From positions 1 to 64,000 of the forward strand of contig JAPCYS010002429.1 in the NCBI GenBank assembly GCA_028641055.1: DNA of 64,000 bases, in the 5' to 3' direction. The position numbers and the translations under genes are program-made. This document shows, piece by piece, positions 55,622-64,000 of this stretch; position 1 is the first letter of the stretch, and the number at the start of each line of letters is the position of its first letter. Under the pieces are notes generated by a model. The model ran no database searches. It was not told where the DNA came from and was given only the letters and a program-made list of their open reading frames with translations. The DNA comes from Alopecurus myosuroides. Taxonomy: Eukaryota; Streptophyta; Magnoliopsida; Poales; Poaceae.

Positions 55622-57043
55622 GTGCCGCCAAAAATGGAAACCGAAGATTCACCCCGCGCCTCCGACTCAGCGAGCGCCACCGTCTACATCGAACATATCA
55701 TCAACGATCTTGACCCCCTTCTCGACTCCCTGCCACTGCTGCGAAAGCGCCGGAGGGGGCCGCCAGCAAGCAGGCCCGCGGGTATCTTCCTCCCGTGTAC
55801 GGGAAGACGCCGCCGCCAACGTCCACCACTCCACCTCCGCCTCCCTTTTCTGAGTCTGTAGAGGAAAATGCCCCTCAAGGCGGTGAGGACGTCATTGCTT
55901 CCGCCACCGCAGGAGGTGAAGATGAAGGGGAGGAAAACGCCGGGAATCGGAGCCACTGTAACGTGGTTCCTACCCTTCTCCCGACATTGGAGAAAGAAGG
56001 GTTTGTGGTGAAAGGGAAATGGTGGGTGAACAAGGACGACACCGAGCCATCCCCACAACCAGGCGAGCGATTCCTCTTAGAATGTCATATCAATCGAGGT
56101 ATGGGATTCCCGCCTTCCGCCTTCTTTTACCAAATCCTAGATCACTATAGGATTCAGCCTCACAACCTACCACCAAACTCCATTCTTTACTTAGCCGGCT
56201 TACAGGCCCTCTTCGAGGGTTATCTAGGGATAGAAACCCGCCTGGATTTCTGGCAGTACTGTTTCAGGGTTAAACACAACCCTTCTAAAGGCGCCCTTCC
56301 GACTTGCGGAACCATTTCCTTCACCCTCTGTGGTTTTAGGGAGGATTGGTTCCCCAAGATCAAAACTTCCGAGTCTGTCAAATTTTGGATGGGCTCATTA
56401 TTTTACCATGCGTATGTTCCGTTTCCTGGAAAGGAAATGGGCATTCCGCCTTTCATCAATTCCGAGGCTACTCCCCAAGACAATTGGGCAGTGGACGTGG
56501 TCCAGGTTCTGCCTCCGGACCTGATGAGGATCAATAGACGAATTGAAAAACTCGTCTCCGCCACTCCTCCGCTTACCGGCATGGATACAATCTTTTGCTG
56601 GTTCGGAAGGCGGATCCATCCCTTGGCATATCGCGGAACTAGCCTAATGTGTGAATACACGGGCCCCGACGACGCGATGAGGGCGACGACGAGCGTGTTG
56701 TCCAAGAAGGACTTCAAGAAGCGCGTGAATCAGCTGGTTTTGACTCGTGACCAATACAAGGAGAACTGGCCAATGTACCACACCAAGAACCCTGCTCCAA
56801 AGGTATAGTTCTCTCTTTGGAAATTTCTCGAATCCTTGTTTTCTTTTTCTCGGATGTTTTTAGATACTAACCGGATTTTTCTTATTTTGCCAGCTTCTTG
56901 AACTTCCTGAAGCTGAACTTGCTACATATGAGGAATTGGATGCGTTTCGCGCCAACTTCCAATCTGGAGGGCGGAAGCGTAAGAAGCCAACCACCCAGGA
57001 GGTCATCGACCTTGACGGCGTAGCCGTCGCTACTTCTAGTTAA
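55622..57043 (+). CDS. accessory gene of F, part 1: 'putative gypsy type transposon' domain protein
   Basis: Starts near 55622 (MPPKMETEDSPRASDSASAT; a second ATG at 55634). One frameshift near 55735 moves the frame to that of 55738-56802, which is open for over 1 kb. The domain has CHINRGMGFPPSAFFYQILD, YRIQPHNLPPNSILYLAGLQ, FEGYLGIETRLDFWQYCF and SLMCEYTGPDDAM, motifs of the plant family annotated 'putative gypsy type transposon' (Pfam Transposase_28, from memory; no transposase activity is established). A canonical intron 56803-56893 (AAG/GTATAG ... TTGCCAG) joins NPAPK in frame to LLELPEAELATYEELDAF and a basic GGRKRKKP, ending TAA at 57041-57043. It is antisense to F. Function unknown; the basic run suggests nuclear location (inference). 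Confidence 0.72.
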
Positions 57044-57158
57044 AAAACCCAGGTTTTTTTATTTGTATGCATTTTTCTGCACGTTTTTTGTTGTTTCTCG
57101 GAATCTTTACTTCTCGGATTTTTCTTCTCTTTTCTTTTCTAGCCTTGCCCCTACCACT

Positions 57159-58815
57159 ATGAAGGGTAAAGGCCGGAAGAAGCACAAAGTTGCTGCGCAC
57201 GGAGGATTGAAGCCATCTCCCGCCGCTACGCTTGATACTCCGACAACGGCTGGGGAGCAAAAATCGGCTGCCAGGGAAGGAGAGTATCCCCTGCAGTCCA
57301 ACGAGCCCATTGCATCCGACTCGAATGCGAGGGAAAGGGCGGCGCCGGAAGAGGCTGGGCCTTCCAACATTCCCAAGGAAGAAGCCATCCCAAACTTTGA
57401 CACCAAGTTTAAGGTAAAGCAAGAAGACTGTTTTCACGAACACGGATATATTAATCTGTGGTCGACAAAACACTTTGATCGCGCTCCCTTAATCCGTCCT
57501 TGGCCACAAGGCGGTCTTATTGTAAGGAATAATTACGTCTTCTCGCCTCGCCAGGTCATACAAGACGGCATCCATCATATGGGAATAACGTTTGCAGAAT
57601 ATGCTAAGGAATTTTCTGAGAACATTCTAGGCTTGCAAAGGATGAGCCAGGTAAACACCTATAGCCCCCAAGTATTAAGTAGAAAGTAATATTTCTGTTT
57701 TTGGCTTTAATGCTTTCCTCTTTTGCCTGCTTATTTTTTGACTAAGCAACTTTTCCTTTATCTATGTTACAGCAAACTGCCGAGACCATAAACGTGGTAG
57801 TTTTCAACAAGCTTACCATCAAGAACAAGGAGGTTAAATCTATCCTTGGCATTCTTAATGATAAAGACTCGGAGCTGGCCTCTATTCAGCAACAACTGAA
57901 GGAATCAGCAGGTGAATATTTTTTCTATTCGCACTGTTGTTTTATGAAATTTTTCTAAGTCATTTTCCAAGTTTCAAACTCCTCATTTTTCCTTCTTTTC
58001 AGCTTCTTTGGCAAAATCCAAACAAATTTCTGAAGATGCTAGCAAGCTAGCAACTTTCGCAAGGAAAACTAGAAGCTTTACAAGATGACGGTAAAGCTTC
58101 AGAAAGACTTGGAGGCCAGCAAACTGGCTGTTGGGATTGTCGAGTACCGCGCTTCTTATCAAGCCGAGAAAGACGCAGCGACTATCCGGGACTTGGATAA
58201 TTCTCTCAACCAACGCCTTGAAGAAGGCATTAAGATGGACAAGATTCTCGGTAAAGTTTAACTCCTTTTACCGAGTTTTTTCCTTATACTTTTTACAGTA
58301 TGTTTCTTTTTTCTACTTTTGTGATTTTCTAACTTTTTCTTGTTATTTTGAATAGAAGGGAACCCCTTTCTTACCCGGATTGATAGAATCCGGGCTTTCC
58401 GGAAGATCTTCTCTGCCTTGAAGACTGCTGCGGGATGCTGCTTGTGAACAAGTACATTCCCGACAAAGCTGAAGAATTCTCGGAAGTAAGCAAACTTCCG
58501 GAGGCAATTGAAGAGGTGGTGAACCAGAAATAATCTTGGTTCCTCCCTGCTGCTCCTGGTGGTGCGCGCATGGCCCTTGAGCTTATGCGTATGCATTATA
58601 CCACCGCGAAATCCCAGCGTGTTGCGACCGGTATCCCTCAAGGGTACACGGAAGCGTAGAGATCCGACATTTTTGAGTCTGTCAAGGGGAATGCCACCAA
58701 GATAGCTCAAATGGTGTCAATCTCGGCCTTCTACCCGGAGGAAGAGATTCCGGCAACTCCTGAGAACCCCAGCGACAGCAACGAGGAGGACTCAGAGTAT
58801 GAGGAGGCCGCCTAA
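57159..58815 (+). CDS. accessory gene of F, part 2: coiled-coil protein, four exons
   Basis: Exons 57159-57650, 57773-57911, 58003-58250 and 58356-58815, each bounded by GT...AG (GTAAAC/TTACAG, GTGAAT/TTTCAG, GTAAAG/GAATAG). The start MKGKGRKKHKVAAHGG is basic; FKVKQEDCFHEHGYINLW and PRQVIQDGIHHMGITFAEYA follow. Then come coiled-coil-like exons (NDKDSELASIQQQLKES) and an acidic end (ENPSDSNEEDSEYEEAA). The ATG follows TTTTCTAG, so it may be a later exon of the same gene as part 1, as in B, where one gene spans both. Shifts near 58070 and 58430 and stops near 58530 and 58658 show early decay. Confidence 0.6.
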
Positions 58816-59242
58816 ATTCTGAGTAGCTGTTCGAGAACAAATAGAAACCATTACTATTCTTCCAATGTAATATCTATTGTAATGCTATCTATCTTTTGTA
58901 TAAACAAGTATTCATCCCTTTTGCAGTAAAATTTAAGTCTTTGCAAGTCATTTTCCTTCTAAGTTCTCTGGCTTATATGTTTTAATTGTCCTTAGTGTTG
59001 AAATGGCTCAATAGTACATAATCTTCATGCCAAGTGACTGGGTTCAATCCTATCAGTCAAAACTCAGGATCATGGATTGTACTTAGGCATTTTTACTTAT
59101 TAATTCCAGTGATCCAACACACAAACAATCAGATAATACTTAGGAAAAGGTAAAGAATTTTGAAAAAGTATGAAACTCGGGCACGCAGGCACAATCTGGG
59201 TTTACTTACGCATCCTTAGGCGACAAAAGCATTCAGGTTTTA
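58816..59242. other. non-coding F sequence after the accessory gene
   Basis: AT-rich, with plant-like polyadenylation words (TGTAATATC, TTGTAATGC at 58866-58885). No gene seen. The last five bases, TTTTA (59238-59242), would be E's target duplication. Confidence 0.55.
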
Positions 59243-60196
59243 TGATGAGGACATCCCTAGCTCTTCACCTATTGTTGAACATGAAGATCCTCCTATCAAA
59301 GCTAATGAAGTTAGAATTGGTCCAATGACAAGATCAAGAACCAAGCTATTACAACAACAGGTGAATTCACTCCTACTTGAATATAATGTTTATAATTGTG
59401 AGAGCTTTATACTACCTAAATCTTTGCATTTATGTATTCTTAGGTTTGTTGATAACACAAACATGAATGGAGATCATGGAGAGGAGCTACACAAGAATGA
59501 GCGTGGACTTCAAGAGGAGATGGAAAACAAGTGCTAGCATGGTGAAAACAACAAATAACAATTGTTATCATGATAAGGGGATGGTGCCTCCACAAGATCA
59601 AATGCACTAAGTGTGGAAAACAATGCTATTATGTTATTCCACACTCATACATGGACAATGCAAGAGGAGGGCGCCACATGGAAGATCAATGCGCCATAGC
59701 AATTCTAGTAGTGTTAGGTTTGGTTTCCTACCAATGTGGCCGAATTCTTGTGTATGGAATCGGTTTGTATCCATATATGTGAGTCCTAGTCCTAGTAGGA
59801 GTCCTAGTCCTAGTAGGGGAGGGTTTGCTTGCGCAAGGGAGCCTTGTGGCCGCACCCCTCCACCTATATATGTGTCCACCTGCGTGTGGTTGAGGTAGAC
59901 TACGATTGAATCAAACAAACCCCATAACCTCTAGTTGAAACTGCTTGTTAGCCTTTCATACTGGAAGTTCATCTGCAAACTTTACGTGTTACCTGCTGTT
60001 CCACTGGGAATAAGACGGTACAGGACCACTTGTAGTCGGTGGATTACTTGTGCAAGAGTGTGGAGTTAAGAATATCCATTGGGTTGCTATCTGTTGCATT
60101 GGCTTCAGGGATCAGCCGGAGAGTTCTTAGTGGCGCACTAGTTATCAATACAGAAGTTATCTGTGAGTTCACTGAGAAGATTGGGCACCCATATCA
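59243..60196 (+). repeat. 5' LTR of E
   Basis: 954 bp, TGATGAGGAC...CATATCA. The first 295 bp keep an open pol tail (DEDIPSSSPIVEHEDPPIKA, GPMTRSRTKLLQQQVNSLLL, FILPKSLHLCILRFVDNTNM) that stops at 59537. A TATA-like CTATATATG is at 59864-59872. Confidence 0.86.
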
Positions 60197-60199
60197 TCT

Positions 60200-60210
60200 T
60201 GGTATCAGAT
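60200..60210 (+). other. primer binding site of E (initiator tRNA-Met type)
   Basis: TGGTATCAGAT lies three bases after the LTR end; the first ten bases match the initiator-Met complement. Confidence 0.8.
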
Positions 60211-61736
60211 TTACAGGTTGCCTCGGTGAGCTATCAAATTTTACCTTTTACTTTGAGTGTTTTATTACCTATCCAGAAAAATCCCCACAAAAATAGTTCT
60301 AGTTCTTGCCTTAGCCTAGATAATTACCTTAGTTTTCAATTCCTAGTGCTGTCTTTGTGTTAGATTTGTGTTGCTTTTTTATCTTTTTAGTTTTTCTTGT
60401 TTCGGCTAGGTTTAGGGTTTCCTTTCATCTAGTCGAAATTCTATCTAAAAATACCAAAAAGATCCGCAGCCATCCACCATATACACTCCAATCCGAGTCC
60501 ACATAGGTGTCCTGCCGCGGCACCAAAACCTTCCATATCGCTGCCGCCAACCATCCCTAGTTGCAATCGGATTCCACCCACCCACCCGCAAGTTTCCTTC
60601 CGCTGCCACCCTCCTAGTCACTATCGGATTCAACCTCCCATCGCACGCTTGCAAAACCCCCGCGAGGCCGCATCACACTTACCAAATCACATCCGCGCAC
60701 TCCACCCCGCGGCAGAAAATCTCTGCCGCCGCTGCCGTCGCGTTGCGCTACACGTAACAACCGCGCGCTCCAAAATCCACCGTAACACGCTTACCCGCAG
60801 CTGTTTTGCGCGCGCGCGCTCTGCCGCGGCACAGGAATTGTGATTTTTGCTGCCGTGAGTTCTGTGAGTCTGCCGCGGTACGAAAAACAGCAGTTTTGCT
60901 GCCGTAACATCCTGCCGTGGATCAAAAACCGCCACTTTTGCTGCCGTGGGTGCTGTTTCCTGCCGTGAGTGTTTTGAAGCAACAATTTCACTTAGAATCT
61001 TTTGTTTTCTCTTTTATTTTCCTGTTTTCATCACTAGGACCAATATATCCGTACCCTTGTGAACCTTAGCCACAGCCTTTCTACAGCATATTAATAGGAA
61101 CTTTCCCACAAGTATAGCTATTTTGTGCTCTGACAGGCTGCTCATTTTCATCACTACCATTGTGTTTACTTGTGTTTGGTTAATTGTTGCTCCTAGCTTA
61201 GTGTAAGGCCATTGGAAAAATTCAAAAAAAAAATAGAAAAAAGCAAAAAGTATAAAAAAAAAGAGAAAAGAGAAAAGAGAAAGTGCAAAAGGCCATATCA
61301 TTGCTATTGTTTACTAGTTGAGCTTGCCATTGTGACACTTGGTTTTTCATTGAGCAATCTTGTGCCTGTCAATTAAGAGCCTAGCTAGTGACTTTCTAGT
61401 GCATTGCAAATTTCCATCCACATATTGCTTTGCCACATTTGTCTCCATTGTGTGAGTTTCCTTGGGTATTTTATATCTTCACTAAGACAGCAAATAGGAT
61501 TGTTACTTTGGTGATTGTTAGGTATCCATACCAAGCTCCACTAAATAACCTTGTTTGCCATTGTGAGAGTTAAAAACCTGGGTATTCTTTTCTTCACACC
61601 AAAGCACTTTAATTGCCTCTACTTGTGGTAAGTATCTCTATTCACTTTGGAGTGGTAAGATTTTGTTTTGCTAGATTCTTGAGTGAGTTGTGAGAGGCAC
61701 CACAACCTATACTTGTTTTATTTTCACTAACCTCTA
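60211..61736 (+). other. untranslated leader of E
   Basis: Long leader, 1.5 kb. Positions 60500-60970 are GC-rich with about ten CTGCCG(C/T) words; 61210-61290 is A-rich. No ORF with family support. The H leader matches it. Confidence 0.65.
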
Positions 61737-63147
61737 ATGGATCTTTCTAGTAGTGATCTTGTGCAGCAAAGAAGGATCAATCCGAGGGAGTGAATTGGAG
61801 GGAGTATGAGGCATTAAGGGATGTGTTGACAAAGAAATTGGATGACAATGAGGACATTACAGAAATATGTGAAATGAAGCTGTTGATCCTGTTTATGAGT
61901 TAGTTGATGATGTGAAGAAGAATGTGGAAAGCAACAATAAATTGCCGAAACCAATAGTGCTCAATTGAGAACAATGCAAGATGCTATTGATGCTATCAAC
62001 AACAATATGAATGATCTTCAAACTTTGCTTCAAGCTCGGTTGCCACCTATTGATGATGACAATGCTAGTATCCATAGTGATGCCAATAATGGAGAAGAGC
62101 TTAATTTTGGCCGTGGAGCTAGAGGAGGAAGAAGGAGGTTTCAAGGCCATGCTAGGCGTGTTCCTTTGCCCAATGCTAATGACAATAGAGAAGATATCTT
62201 GGGTAAGCCAAAATTTTCTATTCCATCTTTCAGCTTTGATACTATGGATGTGTGAAGAATTTTGCTATGGGAGTTAAAAATTGAGAAGCTATGGAGATTG
62301 CATGATTATAATGAGGATAGAAAGATCAAGTTGCATCTTCTGAGTTTGATGGATATGCTAGATGGTGGGACAATTTAGTGAGAAAGAGGCATAATGATGG
62401 TGAGTTACCCATTGCTACTTGGAACACCATGAAGAGGCTCATGAGGGAAAGATTTGTACCTCCAAATTTACATAAGGCAACAATTTGACAAATTACAACA
62501 ATTGAAGCAAGGAACCAAGACAGTTGATGCTTATTATCAAGAGATGGAGATGATCATGCAAAGAGGCCGTGTGGAAGAACAAGAGGAGCAAACAATGCAA
62601 AGATTTCTTCAGGATTACATTATAGAATCAAGGGCATTGTGAGGCATTATCAATACACTAATATGCATGATCTCTTACATCATGCTAGAGAGGCCGAATC
62701 ACATCTATTGGAGGAAGCACAAAATTTGGCTAGAACAAAGAGTAGATTTCCTGTGAGATCATCTATTACTCCTAGTACTTCAACACCACCACCTCCATCA
62801 TCAAATTTTCGAGGTGCTACATCATCCAAATCCGAGCCTAGTGTGGCTAATACAAGGAATACATCACAACCAACAGCAAGTGCTTCAGGTTCTAGTGCTC
62901 CTACTACAAGGAATAGAGATATTACATGCCATACATGTGGAGGAAAAGGGCACTTCAAGAAGGATTGTCCAAATTCAAAAGTGATGATTATCAATGAGAA
63001 CAATGAATATGAGACAGGTGATGATGTTGATCCCAATGATCTTGATGATGATGATGGATATTTGAGTGATTCTCCTTTGGATGCTTATGCTACTACTATG
63101 CCTTCTATTGTTTGCACCCAAAATTCATTAAGTGTGGTGCCTACCTG
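61737..63147 (+). pseudogene. gag of E
   Basis: ATG at 61737 (MDLSSSDLVQQRR), then WREYEALRDVLTKKLDDNED after a shift, NNNMNDLQTLLQARLPPIDD (62010) and a gag domain whose words (FSIPSFSFD, YARWWDN-like at 62350, TWNTMKRLMRERFVPP at 62420-62465, RQQFDKLQQLKQGTKTVDAY) lie in several frames. There is one zinc knuckle CHTCGGKGHFKKDC at 62937-62967. The last block, 62639-63148, is open, with an acidic tail. At least four shifts or stops make it inactive. Confidence 0.82.
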
Positions 63148-63620
63148 AAAATCAAAGGTGCAATTTATTCCAAACAAAGGCTGTTATTGGTCCCAACATG
63201 GCTGAAAAGTCATTATTGATGGAGGAGTTGTAGAAACTTGGCAAGCAAGGATTTATGTGCCAAGTTGAACCTCAAATACTTACCACATCCGAGCCCTTAT
63301 CATATACAATGGTTGAGTAGCAATGGACAAATGAAGGTATCTCATATGGTGAGAGTGGAGTTTCAAATTGGACCTTATAAGGATGCTACTGAGTTGATGT
63401 GGTTCCTATGACAGTGTGTCACCTATTATTGGGAAGACCTTGGCAATTTGATAGAAGTGTGAAGCATGAAGGAAGAGCTAATACTTATGAGTTGAATCAT
63501 CATGGGAGGACTATTATTTTGAGGCCTATGACTCCACAACAAATTGTAAATGAGTCCCAATCCAAAATTGCTATGAAAGAGGAAAAAGAGAGAGAGGGAT
63601 GAGGGAACACCAAAAATACA
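63148..63620 (+). pseudogene. protease region of E
   Basis: VIIDGG near 63209-63225 is the catalytic D-G-G motif. The frame then shifts through NLASKDLCAKLNLKYLPHPS, IQWLSSNGQMKVSHMVRVEF and VPMTVCHLLLGRPWQFDRSV (63399-63458), as in chromovirus proteases. Frameshifts near 63225 and 63395 disrupt it. Confidence 0.78.
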
Positions 63621-63680
63621 AGCCATGGGGAGTGATAGCAAAACCAATTCGAGTGGTAAAAGAGAGAGAACCTATTATGC

Positions 63681-64000
63681 ATGTTAGCCACTAAAGAGGA
63701 TTTGAGGGAATTTAAGGATGATCCTTCACTAGTCCCTATTGTGTTTATTCACAAGGGAGAGATTTTGGTTTCTAATGACATGACCCCTATTCCTCTTGGT
63801 GTTTCTAATGTTTTGCAGGATTTTGAGGATGTTTTTCCACAAGATGTGCCCTCGGGATTGCCACCATTGAGAGGAATTGAACATCAAATTGATTTTGATC
63901 CCGGGAGCATCTCTCCCAAACCGAGCCCCTTATAGAACCAATCCACAAGAAACAAAGGAGATCCAAAAGCAAGTTCAAGAACTATTGGACAAAGGTTATA
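63681..64000 (+). pseudogene. start of RT of E
   Basis: ATKEDLREFKDDPSLVPIVF, NVLQDFEDVFPQDVPSGLPP and LRGIEHQIDFDPG are the protease-RT border motifs of chromovirus pol and match A near 14740-14580. A shift near 63915 ends the ORF at 63935, but PQETKEIQKQVQELLDKG continues in another frame to the window edge. Confidence 0.83.

Larger units (their letters stand above)
54536..59242 (-). mobile_element. F: 3' part of a Tat-like Ty3/gypsy element
   Basis: Minus orientation: 3' LTR 54536-55077, polypurine tract CTTGGGGGCTAC (55089-55078), then a long 3' internal region carrying an antisense gene set on the plus strand (55622-58815), and the cut by E at 59243. Left duplication expected ATGGA (54531-54535); its partner is outside. 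The LTR end TCTCGACA resembles B's CCACGACA, and the antisense gene is homologous to B's. No pol of F is in the window. Confidence 0.8.
59243..64000 (+). mobile_element. E: 5' part of a chromovirus-like element (C/H/P family)
   Basis: 5' LTR 59243-60196, primer site from 60200, leader, gag, protease and the start of RT; it runs out of the window at 64000. Gag, protease and RT carry stops and shifts, so it is not autonomous. Leader and gag match H; LTR matches C and P. Confidence 0.87.

Noticed and set aside
55622..58815. Host gene
   Set aside because: It lies between a Tat-like LTR/polypurine tract and the rest of that element, antisense as in B, and a homologue lies inside B.

Overview
The window is repeat DNA from a large grass genome. 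It is made almost entirely of nested LTR retrotransposons, and I found no convincing host gene, no rRNA gene, no complete tRNA gene and no CRISPR array. The grass assignment is from memory: the LTRs of element D read like the Triticeae Sabrina family but are clearly diverged from it, the copia LTR at 45702 reads like BARE/Angela, and the chromoviruses have an initiator-Met primer site. A Pooideae grass such as oat or a relative is likely; the species is not determined.

Element names used here, left to right. N (1-1121, minus): 3' end of an Athila-like element. A (1122-20014, minus): a chromovirus-like Ty3/gypsy element whose RT is split by B (4345-14165, plus, Tat-like, TSD AGCCA) and whose gag is split by solo LTR P (16472-17042, TSD CTCTT). 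C (20015-22098, plus): integrase and 3' LTR of a second chromovirus family, cut by A. H (22099-22190 and 30190-31856, minus): gag and leader of an element of C's family, split by D (22191-30189, plus, TSD CACAT), which itself carries a hAT-like MITE. I (31857-32632, 43021-43672, 44532-45701, minus): an A-family element split by J (32633-43020, minus, 4.7-kb LTRs, TSD CATTC) and solo LTR K (43673-44531, TSD AGAAC). L (45702-47230, 51642-51803, minus): a decayed copia element split by giant solo LTR M (47231-51641, TSD CACTT). G (51804-54535, minus): a D-family 3' end in L. F (54536-59242, minus): a Tat-like element in G. E (59243 to the window end, plus): a C/H-family element in F.

Nesting gives relative ages: H is older than D and C, C older than A, A older than B and P, I older than J, K and L, L older than M and G, then G, F and E in that order. 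B is the youngest clear insertion, because its LTRs differ only by small deletions. Two joints (N/A at about 1121 and H/I at about 31856) lack duplications and look like deletion breakpoints.

The most interesting biology is the spliced gene carried antisense in the 3' region of both Tat-like elements. In B it lies at 13310-9378 on the minus strand, with its own TATA box and a 5'-UTR intron. In F it lies at 55622-58815 on the plus strand with canonical introns. It encodes a plant 'putative gypsy type transposon' domain protein followed by basic and coiled-coil parts. B has lost RT, RNase H and integrase but still carries this gene. Also notable are a pol frame that runs through the polypurine tract into the 3' LTR in two chromovirus families, and J, whose 4.7-kb LTRs flank only 877 bp of internal sequence.
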